DNA from: Aureococcus anophagefferens
Lineage: Eukaryota > Sar > Pelagophyceae > Pelagomonadales > Pelagomonadaceae
Reading direction: 5' to 3'
Assembly: GCF_000186865.1 (NCBI RefSeq)
Contig: NW_008705569.1
Coordinates: 625,307 to 689,306, forward strand
Length of the DNA: 64,000 nt
Position numbers and translations under genes: made by a program
Notes under the pieces: model-generated
The model's input: only the letters and a program-made list of their open reading frames with translations
What the model was told of the DNA's origin: nothing
Database searches by the model: none
Shown here: positions 26,254 through 36,220 of the stretch, piece by piece
How the letters are laid out: every line of letters begins with the position of its first letter
How positions within the stretch are numbered: the first letter of the stretch is position 1

Positions 26254-28600
26254 ATGGCGATGGCCTCCGGGGTGCGCGTGTCGCAGGCGCGCACGCAGGA
26301 GAAGGAGCGGTGGGAGCGCCAGGCGACGGAGCGGGCGCGGGCGTCGACGCCCGACGCGCACGGGGGCCGGGGCAGCCGCCCGAACAGCGCCACGAAGCGG
26401 CCGGGCTCCGCGACGAAGCGGCCGGCGACCGCGGACGATGCTTCGTCGTCGTCGTCGAAGCAGTCCATGGTCCCCCGCATCAACCACGGCGAGGGGCGCC
26501 AGGAGGGCGACGGGCGGGACCAGCTCTGCGTGTCGGCGACGCCGCGGGCGCAGCTGAAGATCGTCCACGACCACCCGGATGATCCTCGGACGAAGAAGAA
26601 CACGAAGGCGAACATGCTGAGCCGCAAGGAGAGCTCCTGGAAGCGCGACCTCCAGGTGTTTTTAGATGATCCCAACAGCACGAACGCGGCCATGGGCTTC
26701 GCCGTGGCCATGGTCATCCTCATTTTGGTGTCGGCGTTCATTTTGGTCTTCCACGAGTCGGACTGCAAGGGCGCGATCTTCGGCCACTGGCTGGGCTACT
26801 TCGAGGTCATCGCCTGCGTCATCTTCTCCCTGGAGATCGTGGCGCGCTTCGCCGTGTCGCAGAACGTGTGCAAGGCCATCCAGGACCCCTACCTCATCTT
26901 CGACATCCTGGCCGTGCTGCCGTGCTGGCTCATGCCGCTGCGGTCCTGCGGCCAGTTCCTGAAGATGCTCAAGACGCTGCGCATGTTCCGGCTGCTGAAG
27001 CTCGCGCGGCGCTACGAGGGGTCCGTCGTCATCGTGCGGGCCATGAAGCTGTCCATGCCCGCGCTGACCGTCGCGTTCTTCTTCCTGTTCACGGCGCTGA
27101 CGGTCTTCGCGACGTTCCTCTACTTCACGGAGCGCCTGGGCAAGGGCGAGAGCGGCGCCTTCCGGTCCATCCCCCACACGATGTGGTTCATGGCCGTGAC
27201 GATGACGACGGTGGGCTACGGCGACGTCACGCCGCTGACGGACGGAGGGCGCATCGTCACGGTCATGGCCATGCTCTTCGGCGTGCTCTTCATCTCCATG
27301 CCGTTGGCCATCGTCGGCAACAACTTCTGCCTCGTCTGGGACGACAAGGAGCGCGTGATTTTTGTGGAGAAGCTCAAGGAGCAGCTGGCGTTACGGGGCA
27401 TGGGGCCCTCGGACATGCTCGCGACGGTCGAGGCCATGGACGCGGACGGGTCGGGCATGTTATCTTTTCGCGAATTCCTCGCGGCGCTGAACTTGCTGGA
27501 GATCAAGATGAGCGCGAACCGGCTCGCGGTGCTCTGGCGCACGTTGGACACGGACCACAGCGGCGACGTGTCGCTGATCAACTTCATGGAGGTCATCCAC
27601 CGCGACGACCCGGCCCAGCTGGAAATTTTACGATCCCAGTTCCCCTCGCTCCAGGAGCCGTCGGCCGCCGACGGCGACGACGACGCCGAGGAGGAGGCCC
27701 CGGAGCCCGCGGCGCCGCCGCCAAAGCCGTCCCCCAGACAATCGCCGCGGAAATCCGCGGCGCCCGCCGCGGGCCCGCCCCAGCTCTCCGCGGGCAACGC
27801 GCGCTACTCGACGCGCGCCGGCGCGAACCGCAAATCCGCGCGGCGCACGTCCATGTCCGGCACGGCGACGGCCTACGACCTCGCGGCGGAATACCGCGCG
27901 CTCCACGGCGGCGCGACGCCCGACCCGACGCAGCGGCGCATGTCCGTGCGCCGCCCGACGCGGCCGCTGCAGCCCTACGTGCGCCGCGGGTCGTCGGCCG
28001 GTGCGACGCCGCCGGACGAGTCCTCGCGCGGCGGCGAGGACGGTGCGCCCGCGGCGCGGAAGTCGCAGATCGTGCCCTTCGAGGACGGCGACCGTCCGCC
28101 CAATCGGCTCGCGCCGGCCTCGCCGGAGAAAGCGCCGAGCGACGGCGCGGCGCCGACGACGCCCGTGACGCCCGACGCGAAGAAGGAGGCCGCGTCCGCG
28201 ATCCTGTCCTCGGGCCGGAAGCCGCCGCCGCCGAGCCGGCCGCCGCCGCCGCTGCCGTCGTCGACGCCCGTGAGCCCCTTCCGCGAGCTCGGCGCCGTCC
28301 AGCTCCCCGCGTCCCACGCCGAGGCGCCGCCGAGCGACGCGGACCTCGAGGCGTCGCTGGCCACGCTCGAGGACATCGCGCGCGCGCTGCGCCAGATCCG
28401 CGCGCAGCAGACGGCGCTGGGCAAGGCCCAGGGCGACGCCATGCGCGAGCTCGAGGGTGCGCTTGCTCGGCGTCCGTTGTTTTTTGCTTTCGTGGTCGTT
28501 GATGTGCCGTGTCGTAGGCATCGAGCGCATCGAGGGCGGCCACCCGCCCGACGGCCTCACGGAGCTCCTCGCCGACGACCGCCTCTTCACGAAGCCGTGA
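26254..28600 (+). CDS. voltage-gated K+ channel subunit with C-terminal EF-hands
   Basis: Exons 26254-28456 and 28518-28600 give 761 residues; a 61-bp GT-AG intron separates them. Six membrane segments lie at about 145-365: S1 (AVAMVILILVSAFILVF), S2 (YFEVIACVIFSLEIVARF), S3 (YLIFDILAVLPCWLM), S4 (LKTLRMFRLLKLARR), S5, and S6 (VTVMAMLFGVLFISMPLAIV). The pore has the K+ filter TVGYGDV. Two EF-hands follow (MDADGSGMLSFREF, LDTDHSGDVSLINF), so gating may respond to Ca2+. The last ~270 residues are Pro/Ala-rich and disordered, ending in a spliced segment GLTELLADDRLFTKP. S4 has few basic residues. It is head-to-head with the glycosyltransferase. Confidence 0.9.
28457..28517 (+). other. ordinary 61-bp spliceosomal intron in the K+ channel gene
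   Basis: It begins GTGCGC and ends TCGTAG, with a T-rich tract (GTTTTTTGCTTT) inside. Removal keeps the frame to a stop at 28598-28600. There is no flanking duplication, unlike the introners. Confidence 0.75.
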
Positions 28601-28896
28601 AGGGAATTCGCTTCCTCGGCGCCGCGTCCCCCGCGCCGCCGCTCCCCGGGAGCGCCTGTAGTGGAGCCCGCGCAGGGCTCGCCCCATCCTGTCTGGGCGT
28701 CTTAAGCTTCTAAATCATGGGAGTAACTTCTAGCTAGAGGGCTTACGTCAACCACGGTTGAATAATTAATTAAATCTTCAAGCATCGGGCTTGTTTGAAG
28801 CTTGTATATTTTCAGACAGTGGCGCGGGCAGAGTACGAACATCACCCGTAGTGCTCCGCTGCACTCCCCGCGTGACAACCCCCGCACCGGGGCGTC
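28601..28896. other. gene-free, partly AT-rich interval
   Basis: This 296-bp stretch lies between two same-strand genes. Positions 28710-28820 are AT-rich by local standards (AATAATTAATTAAATC) and probably hold the terminator of the channel gene and promoter of the RING gene. I see no RNA gene in it. Confidence 0.45.
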
Positions 28897-30264
28897 ATGT
28901 TCAGCTTTCGGTCCCGCGGCGGCCCCGTGGCCACCCCTCCCCCGGTCGACGACCTCAGCCAGGCGCCCCTGGCCCTGCTGCCGGCCAAGAGCACCTCCTT
29001 CCTTGGGGAGAATCTCGAGATCGACGCCCAGCTCCGCAACTCGATCCTCGTCGCCGGCGCCGGCGACGCGCGGGCCAACGGGCTCTACCGGCGGTGCGGG
29101 ACCCAGAACGACGCGCCGCGAGCCGCGGCGTCCGGGGCGCGCGCGCGCCGTCGCCGCCGCGAAAGGCTTTGGATACCGAGAGCGCAGAACCCCCCGCCCC
29201 GCGCGCGGTCGCCGGGCCCGCCGACCGGGGCAGCGCGTCGGGCCGCACGGAACCGCCCCACCCCGCATCAGGCGCTGGCGACACGTCGACCGGAGCTGGC
29301 TCTGCATCCTCCGCGACGGGTCGAGCGCGTCGGCCCGCGTTTCGCCCCGCGCGCTATGCCGAACCCCATCTCGCGCCCCGCAGGCTGGTGGATCGGCGCG
29401 GAGAAGGCCGCGCGCGAGGACCTCTACTGGTGCGACGCCGTCAAGGCCGCGCCGCCCCGGGAGGAGCAGGCCGCGGCGGGCGGCCTCCGGAGCTGGCGCG
29501 TCTGCAGCTGCGACGACCGCGCGCACCGCCACTTCCGGGGCAGCGCGCCCATCCCGGCCCTGAGCTGGCGCGACGCGGCGGCGGCGCCGCCGGAGGCGGA
29601 GCCCCTGGGCCACTACGCGGCCGAGGAGTGCCCCATCTGCCTCTGCGAGCCCGAGGGCGACGCGGCGCGCATGCCCTGCGGCCACGTGGCCTGCGCGCTG
29701 TGCCTCAGCCGGGCCAAGGCCATGTCGCCGCGCTACGTCGTGAGCGACGACTGCGCGCGCTGCCCGCTCTGCCGCGCGCCGTTCGCGCTCGCGGGCGCGA
29801 CGCACCTCGCGACGAAACAGCCCCTCCTGGAGGCGCTGCCGAACCTCGTCAAGGACGGCGAGAAGCCCATGGAGCGCGAGGCTTCCGCGCCCCGCGGCGG
29901 CATCCGCCGCTCCTTCGTCTCCGTGCGGTCCAACCCGCTGAGCCCGTCGACGCGCGCCGCGCAGCGCCGGCCGCAGGCGCCCGACAGGGCAGGACAAGAG
30001 AGCGAAATTCCAAACTTCAAAGCTTCATATCTCGGCCGTTCGTTTTCCACTCGTTTCGGCTGATTTTTGGACGAGCGATCATCTATCGGAGCGCTCTCGA
30101 AGCGTGGGTGCTTTTTCCGGGACGCGCGCGCGCGGAACACTCACGTTGAAGCGACGTTGAATCACCCTTATCCTGCCCAGGCGCCCGACGAGCACCAGCC
30201 CACGCGGACGCGCTCCAACTCCGGGAGCTGGCGGTCCCGCGTCGCGTCCATCTTCTTCTCCTAG
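28897..30264 (+). CDS. RING-finger protein (probable E3 ubiquitin ligase), interrupted by an introner
   Basis: Exons 28897-29976 and 30181-30264 give 387 residues. The RING domain (residues about 245-290) reads CPICLCEPEGDAARMPCGHV, then CALCLSRAK and CPLCRAPF, a C3HC4 pattern. Upstream are two conserved-looking blocks, NGLYRRCGTQNDAP and MPNPISRPAGWWIGAEKAA. Between them (about 29110-29350) the sequence is Arg/Pro/Ala-rich and unlike protein; it may be an unrecognised intron. The introner-derived intron (29977-30180, GC-AG, phase 0) joins RRPQ to APDEHQPTRTRSNSG. Without splicing a short foreign tail and stop would follow. Confidence 0.8.
29985..30180 (+). mobile_element. Introner, family A copy 2 (in RING gene)
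   Basis: A 196-bp element starting CAGGGCAGGACAAG and ending CTTATCCTGCCCAG, with the internal sequence shared with the other three A copies (CACTCGTTTCGGCTGATTTT and others). The flanking duplication GCGCCCGA is exact on both sides. The intron is 29977-30180, GC-AG, phase 0. Confidence 0.95.
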
Positions 30265-30451
30265 AACCCCTCGAGATGGCCGCCCCGCCCCCTTTGTATG
30301 CAGAGCCGCCGAGCGCGACGCACCGAAGACGCGTCCGCCCGCGCCGAACCCCCCCGCCCGACCCCCCTCTCCCGCGCCCGATCCAGCCGCCGGACCCTCG
30401 ACCGCGTCGCCGGCGGCATCGCGGGCGCCCTATACATAACGACACCGCCTG

Positions 30452-31759
30452 TTAGAGCGCCTTCCGCTTGTGGCCGAAGAGCCGCGGCTGGACGCCGTCG
30501 ACGTAGGCCGCGGAACACGCGACGAGGGCCGCGAGGAACGCCGCGGTCTTCGGCGGGAAGCGCTCGAAGGTGAAGAGGGACGCGCCCGGGTCCGGGTCGA
30601 AGGCGTTCTTCCAGAGCCGCGCGAGCGGGAACTCGAGGAGGTAGACGACGGACGCGTAGGAGCCGAGCGCGGCGACGGGCCGCCGCGCGAGGCACCGCGC
30701 GACGCGGCCGGCGACGCCCCCGCCGGCCGTCGACGCGACGATGAAGGCGAGGTGCAGCGGCACGAGGGCGTGGGTCCCCACTCTTCGCTTCGACACGTCC
30801 GACGGCATGAGGACGACGGCGAGGAGCACCGCGGCGGCCGCGGCGTCCGCGACGAGCCCCCGGCGCGCGTCCCGCCCGTCGAGCGACGCCGCGAGGGCCG
30901 CGGCAAGCACGCCCACGACGAAGTTCAGGGGCACGGACAGCGGGAAGCAGGCCCGGTCGCGCGGCGCGGCGTCCGGCGGGATGCCGGACAGGCCGCACCA
31001 GAGCGCGTACTGGAGCGCGTCCTCGCCGGCGCTCGGCGCGCGGTCCGCCCAGCCCTGGCGCGCGAGCTCCGCCGGCAGGCACAGGACGACGGGCGCGAGC
31101 GCGACCGCGACCGCGGCGGCCGCCGTGGCGCGCGCGGGCCGCCGCGTCGCCGCGAGCGCGTCCGCGAGGCGCCGCGCGGCGGGGTAGACGAGGCACCAGC
31201 AGGGCACGAGGGCCCCGACGGTCCAGGACGAGTTGTTCGGGCAGAGCGTGTGGGGCTCGACCCACCAGTTGACGAGCGCGACGCAGCGCGCGGCCCGGAC
31301 GAGGCCGCCGCCGCCGAACCAGAGCCAGCCCGAGCCCGCCCAGTTCTCGTAGCGGAGGAACACGGCGGCGTCGAGCGCCATCGTGCACCAGACCGCCGCG
31401 ACGGCCTTGCGCGCGCGCCGCAGGCACCAGCCGAGCCAGCGCTCCGGCGGCGACAGCTCGAGCCGTTTGCGCCGGTTCGACCAGTGCGTCGCGAAGCCGG
31501 ACAGCACGACGAAGAAGTCGACGGCGGCGAGGCCGTTGCGGCCCCAGAAGCTCCGCGCGCCGCCGGAGAAGTACCAGTCGTGGTGGTAGAGCACGAAGAT
31601 CGTCGCCACGCAGCGGGCGCCCTGCAGGTGCTCGAGCTTGCCGCTGGACGCGCCGAAGCCCTCGACGCCGCGCACGTAGGGCGACGCCGGCTCCTCCGCG
31701 GCGCCGGCGCTGCGCAGGGGCTGCGGCGCGCCGCCATCGTCGCTGGGCTCGGCGCGCAT
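30452..31759 (-). CDS. acyltransferase-3 family membrane protein
   Basis: The product has 435 residues with about ten hydrophobic segments. It begins after a disordered N-terminus with LEHLQGARCVATIFVLYHHD and GLAAVDFFVVLSGFATHW, the signature of the acyltransferase-3 (OafA/NolL) family, which moves acyl groups onto sugars or lipids at membranes; the YHH pair is in the place of the conserved catalytic His. Later segments (FVVGVLAAALAASL, YASVVYLLEFPLARLW) fit the family's length of 350-450. The ATG at 31759 is preferred over 31864, since only 83 bp then separate it from the divergent GH18 gene. Confidence 0.8.
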   Translation of the reverse strand: MRAEPSDDGGAPQPLRSAGAAEEPASPYVRGVEGFGASSGKLEHLQGARCVATIFVLYHHDWYFSGGARSFWGRNGLAAVDFFVVLSGFATHWSNRRKRLELSPPERWLGWCLRRARKAVAAVWCTMALDAAVFLRYENWAGSGWLWFGGGGLVRAARCVALVNWWVEPHTLCPNNSSWTVGALVPCWCLVYPAARRLADALAATRRPARATAAAAVAVALAPVVLCLPAELARQGWADRAPSAGEDALQYALWCGLSGIPPDAAPRDRACFPLSVPLNFVVGVLAAALAASLDGRDARRGLVADAAAAAVLLAVVLMPSDVSKRRVGTHALVPLHLAFIVASTAGGGVAGRVARCLARRPVAALGSYASVVYLLEFPLARLWKNAFDPDPGASLFTFERFPPKTAAFLAALVACSAAYVDGVQPRLFGHKRKAL

Positions 31760-31842
31760 TCGGGGCTGCCGTCTCAGCGCATGTTGCTCGCCGGTGAGCG
31801 AGGCCGATGCTGAAGAGATGCTGCAGTCGAATTTGTGGCGCA

Positions 31843-32919
31843 ATGGCTCCGCCGCGCCTCGCATGGCTGCTCTGCACCATCCTGCGCCTCTGCAGCGCCC
31901 TCGACGACACCTTCGCCGTCGCCGCCTACCTGCCGGAGTGGCGCTACGACGGCGCGAACTGGGAGAGCATCTCCGAGCACGTGACGCACCTCATCCTCTT
32001 CTCCCTCGAGCCCACGCCCAGCGGCGAGATCACGGCGCTCGAGCGGCTCCCGCGCCCCGCGCTCCTGAAGCGCGCGCGCAGGGCGACGGCCGCCGAGGGC
32101 GCGAAGCTGCTGCTGTGCTTCGGCGGCAACGGCCGCTCGAGCGGCTTCGGGCCCATGAGCCGGTCGCCGAGGGCGCGCAAGGCCTTCGTCGCGAACCTCG
32201 TGGCGCTCCTCGACAAGTGGAAGCTCGACGGCGTCGACTACAACTGGGAGTATCCCGGCTACGTCATGGGCCGCGGCTACGGCAGCGACGCGGAGATCGC
32301 GGCGGACTACGCGGGATTGAAGGCGCTCGTACAAGAGACGGCCGCGGCGTTCGAGGCCGGCGGCCGCGTCATCACCGCGGCCTACTACCCCGACGGGAAG
32401 CAGGAGTCGCTCTTCCGGGAGTACGGCATCGACGGCGACGTCGACCTGCTCCACGCCATGTCCTACGACCAGTCGGGACCGCAGCACTCGCCGTTCTCCC
32501 TGGCCGAGAAGGCCGTCGCGCTCGCGAAACAGCACCTCCCGCCGAAGAAGTGCACGCTCGGCGTGCCCTTCTACGGCCGCGACGGCGCGCGGGGGGACTG
32601 GACGACCTACGAGGACCTGCAGAAGGACCACTGGGACGTGTTGAGGGATCCGTCCGTCGACGCGGTCCGACACAACGGCGCGGCGGTCGGCTTCAACGGC
32701 GCGGCGACCATCGAGCGCAAGACGACGCTGGCGCTCGAGCAGGGCCTCGGCGGCGTCATGATCTGGGAGGTGGGCCAGGACTGCCGCCTCGCGGAGACGT
32801 CCGGCAAGCTCACGCACGGCGCGACGGTGCACCCGCGGACGTGCCGGTCCGACGACGCGTCGCTCCTCCTCGCCATCGGCCGGGCCCGGGCGGCCTTCGC
32901 CGCGACACCGGAGCTCTAG
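31843..32919 (+). CDS. secreted GH18 chitinase-like protein
   Basis: The product has 358 residues. MAPPRLAWLLCTILRLCSAL is a signal peptide, which supports the start at 31843. The GH18 barrel is evident: FAVAAYLPEWRYDGANW (strand 1), KLLLCFGGNG (strand 3), DGVDYNWEYPGY (strand 4), LLHAMSYDQSGP (strand 6), LGVPFYGRDG (strand 7) and GGVMIWEVGQD (strand 8). The catalytic acid Glu is present, but the middle Asp of DxxDxDxE is Asn. Chitinase activity may therefore be changed, or the enzyme may act on another N-acetylglucosamine polymer. Confidence 0.88.
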   Translation: MAPPRLAWLLCTILRLCSALDDTFAVAAYLPEWRYDGANWESISEHVTHLILFSLEPTPSGEITALERLPRPALLKRARRATAAEGAKLLLCFGGNGRSSGFGPMSRSPRARKAFVANLVALLDKWKLDGVDYNWEYPGYVMGRGYGSDAEIAADYAGLKALVQETAAAFEAGGRVITAAYYPDGKQESLFREYGIDGDVDLLHAMSYDQSGPQHSPFSLAEKAVALAKQHLPPKKCTLGVPFYGRDGARGDWTTYEDLQKDHWDVLRDPSVDAVRHNGAAVGFNGAATIERKTTLALEQGLGGVMIWEVGQDCRLAETSGKLTHGATVHPRTCRSDDASLLLAIGRARAAFAATPEL

Positions 32920-33020
32920 ACTTTCGTTTTTGACGAGACTCGGTTTATGGGGAGGGGGCGCGCGAGTCGAGCGCGGGGCGGGTCGTTCGGGCAAAATGCG
33001 GCCGCGGCGCGCGCGCGGCA

Positions 33021-35877
33021 TCAGGACGCGTTGGAGAGGTCGTCGGTCTGGCGCTTGCGGTCGCTGGATGACGGCGTGCGGTCGCGGGGCGTGTTCGTGG
33101 AGAAGGAGCCGTCGCCCTCGTTGCTCGCGGTCTCGTCGTCGCCGCCGCCGCCGCCGTCGCTCTGAAACAGGATGCGGTTGAAGGGCTGCTCGCCCGCGCG
33201 CGCGTCCGTCTTCAGGGGCTTGGCGCAGAAGGGGCAGATGGGCCGGTACCGCGCGTTCGGCGGCGCGTTGTCCGGCAGCGCCAGCGACGCCCACTTGCGC
33301 GCGACGCGCTCGCTCACGATGTGGCCGCACGGGTTGAACGCGACCTCGGGCTCGTCGTCGCAGATCGCCGGCTCCCACTCGAGCTTGAGCTCGACGAAGG
33401 GGCCCCGCGTCCGGCAGAGCGGGCAGGGCATGCGCCTAGGGAGACGTACGGGTCGCGATTCGTTCCCGGGGGACACGCGCTCGAGAAACGGGCGCTTTCG
33501 CGAGGGTCGGCATTGCAGAATCGGTGTACTCTCAGCGCCGCGCAAGGACATCACTCCGGCGCGCGGCTCGACAAGAACGCAGCGATGTGTTCGAATAGAC
33601 GTGTCTCGTCATCCCCTCGAAAGAAACGACCCCCGAAGGGACGCGGCGACTCGCTGGAGCTCCGGCGCGAAGGCGTGGACGTGGCCGCAGGCCGGGAAGA
33701 TGTAGGGCCGGCGGTCCTGGGCGAGCGCTCGTCGCTTGTCGTCGTCGTACTCGAGGCGGATCGTGTGGAGCTGGACCGGGCACTGGGGCCGCCGCGCGTT
33801 GAAGCGCGCGACGATGCGCGCGGGCGCCGCCGCGTTCGGGTCGCCGGGGATCTGCCGCGACCGCTCGCCGGACTGGGAGAGCTCGCGGCGGTCGCCGGCG
33901 CGCGCCGCGCGCTCGTGGGCGCGCATGGACGCGGCGGACTCGTAGAGGAGCTGGATGCCCGCGAGGTCGACGATGGTCCCGTTCGTGAGCGTCGAGTTCT
34001 CCAACGCGAAGCGCTTGCCCGCGACGTCCGCCCGAGCTCGCGGCTCGTGGACGCCGCCGTGGACGGAGACTTCCCTCCAGGCGCCGATCTCGGGCTTCCA
34101 GATGCGCACGCCAAAGGTCGTCAGCGCGTCCCACTGCGCGCCGTCGGGCTCGCCGCCGTCCTTGCCCTCGTCGTCGAGCGGCGGCGCGTCCGCGGCCCGT
34201 TCCCCGGGCGCGAGCTGCCACTTGGGCGCCTGCTCCGAGAGGAAGATGTCGCGCTCGTTGTTGAAGCCCGCGGCGTAGAGCGTGCACTCGTAGGGCGGCC
34301 GCCGGGAACACGTGAGGCGGCACGCGTACCGGCTCACGGGCCCGCACAAGACGCCGCCCGAGTCGAGGTGCAGCGGCCCCCGGACCACAAAGTCGTTCTG
34401 GGGCACGATCATGCGGCCCAGCTGGAACATGTCCTCGCGCGCGTCGGGCACGTACTCGACCGTGACGCGCTTCGGCGCGGACACGGGCTTGCCGTCGGCG
34501 CCGCGCGCGCCCGCGGCGACGGACATGGTCACGGAGTGCGACGCGGCCGCGGACCGGTACTTGCCGTGGTGCGCGTCCTTCTTGTCCGGCGGCGCGCTGG
34601 AGAGGTAGACGGCGTCGCGGCGGATGCCGTTGGCGACGTCGCGGCGCCGGAGCGCGAACTTCTCGTTCCGCGCGCCGACGGGGTGCCACGTCGACCCCTC
34701 GACGCGGTACTCCTTGTAGCCGAGCACGATGAGCTGCCCGTAGACGGCGCCCTCGCCCGTCTCCGCGGCGACGTCGTCGGCCTGGCGCAGCGACGCGATC
34801 TCCTCGTCCGTGAGCCGCGGGCCCGCCTGTGTGGAAATCAACCAGTGGAATGGACGCGTCCAGCAAAACTTCAAACCTCTCTATCTCGGCCAAATCGAAG
34901 TCGATTCGGCTGATTTTTGGACGAATCGATCGCTCTCGTCGAGTTCTCGAAGCAGAGCCGAAGAGCTTGTGTCCACCTCTTCGAATACGCGCACATTGAA
35001 GTCTGGTTGAAGATTTGATTTGCACACAGGGGCCCGCGGCTTCGCGCGGGTCGACGACCCACAGCGGCGCGCCGAACGCGCCCTTCACGGCCTTGGCGAC
35101 GCAGCACAGCACGACGGCGTGGTCCCGCTTCATGCCGATCTCGCAGTAGTCCTCCCACTCGTCGATCTCCGCGAAGACCCAGCCGTCGAGCGCGTTGTCG
35201 CCGAAGAGGCCGCGGTACGTCTCCACGTCCGCCGCGTCGAACCCCAACTCGCCGCACAAATCCGCGAGCTGGGGCACGCGCATGGCCGTCAGGTCCGCCG
35301 GCGACACGCGCGCGCAGACGTCGACGACGGCGGGCGCGTAGGCGCCGACGCCCTCCATGCGCATGTGGCGCTCCAACTCGGGCATCTTGACGCGGGGCCG
35401 CGCGTCGCTAACCTTCGCGCCGGGCCGGCCCGCCGCGAGGGGCGAAGGCTTGTCGTCGTCCTCGCCGCCCTTGGCCGCGGGCTCGGCCGGCGCGGCGATG
35501 CGCTCCGTGGCGCCGCGGTCCAGCTTGGCCTCGGCGACGGCCGGCGGCGCTTCTTTCGCTTCGTCGCGGCCGGCGACGGCGGCCGTCGCGCGGCGCGGGG
35601 CCGCGTCGGCCTCCGGGCCGGGGGCGGCCTTGTGGTCGCCGTCCTTGGACTCGTCGTGCTTCGACTCCGCACCCTCGGACCGCTTGGCCTCGCCCGCGTC
35701 GGGGCACGGGGTCGCGGCCTCGGCCTTGGCGTCGGCGTTCGCGCTCCGCCGCCGGCCGAAGTAGCCGCGGCTCGGCGCCCGCGGCGTCGTCGCCGGGTCC
35801 TCGACCCGCGGCGCGCTCGACGTCTCCGGCCGGGCCGACTGCGTCGCGCCCAGGTTCCGCGCCAGCCGCGAAAGCAT
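33021..35877 (-). CDS. SAM-domain plus Pellino-like E3 ubiquitin ligase, three exons
   Basis: Exons 35877-35038, 34826-33655 and 33435-33021 give 808 residues in one frame. Residues 1-165 are disordered. Residues about 195-270 resemble a SAM domain (GLFGDNALDGWVFAEIDEWE, then IGMKRDHAVVL). The rest follows Pellino: YGQLIVLGYKEY, VTVEYVPDAREDMFQLGRMI, DFVVRGPL, SRYACRLTC, YAAGFNNERDIFLSEQAPKW, TTFGVRIWKP, REVSVHGGV, IVDLAGIQLLY, NARRPQCPVQLHTI, then the RING-like zinc residues ACGHVHAF, MPCPLCRTRGPF, FNPCGHIVSE and CPFCAKPL. Intron 1 is introner B (34827-35037). Intron 2 (33436-33654) is inferred as GC-AG with donor GCGAGT. Animal Pellinos act in Toll/IL-1 receptor signalling; the role here is unknown. 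Confidence 0.88.
34827..35029 (-). mobile_element. Introner, family B (in Pellino gene)
   Basis: A 203-bp element read on the minus strand starting CTGTGTGCAAATCAA and ending TTGATTTCCACACAG, a 15-bp inverted repeat with one mismatch. The flanking duplication GCGGGCCC is exact. The intron is 35037-34827, GC-AG, phase 0, and splicing gives DPREAAGPRLTDEE. Internally it shares TCGTCCAAAAATCAGCCGAA with the reverse complement of family A, so it is a relative inserted the other way round. Confidence 0.93.
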
Positions 35878-36060
35878 GGCCGCCTGTCCCGCGGGGTTCG
35901 GCGTCCGGGCCCCGGCCCGCGGGGGGGGGAGGCTGCGCGCGCCGCCGGGCTAGGTGTCCGGCGGGCGGTCAGGGAGGAACCGGGGACCCTGATCAGAAGG
36001 GGGCGGCGGCCGAGGGCTTGGGGCGAGACCAGCCGCGTCCTTGCCCAGCCGATTTTATAC

Positions 36061-36220
36061 GGCACTTCAAACCGTACTTTTACGTTGAAGCAGCACGATG
36101 GGCGCATCGTCTCGCCGGGCAGCCCTGCTGCTCGTGCTCAGGCACTTCTAACCGTACTTTTGACGTTGCACGGGCCGATGGGCGCGATGTCTCGACGGGC
36201 AGCCCTGCTGCTCGTGCTCA
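36061..36220. repeat. 80-bp tandem duplication spanning the start of a small secreted-protein gene
   Basis: Two copies, 36061-36140 and 36141-36220, each start GGCACTTC and end GCCCTGCTGCTCGTGCTCA. Each carries an ATG and the first half of a signal peptide. The first copy opens a 17-codon frame ending at a TAA in the second copy; the second leads into the real gene. About 85% identity. Confidence 0.92.

Noticed and set aside
28701..28890. tRNA or other structured RNA in the AT-rich interval
   Set aside because: I could not build a cloverleaf or find T-loop and D-loop consensus; composition alone is not evidence.
29977..30149. Reading frames continuing into introner A sequence (ends such as SEIPNFK ... 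STRFG)
   Set aside because: The same tail appears at several unrelated genes because the element is repeated. It is removed by splicing and is not a shared protein domain.
33021..33554. Independent small RING gene starting at 33554
   Set aside because: Its zinc motifs complete the Pellino gene upstream, and a GC-AG splice joins them in frame, so I treat it as the last exon.
36103..36159. A separate small peptide gene in the first 80-bp copy
   Set aside because: It is a truncated duplicate of the next gene's leader; at most it is an upstream ORF.
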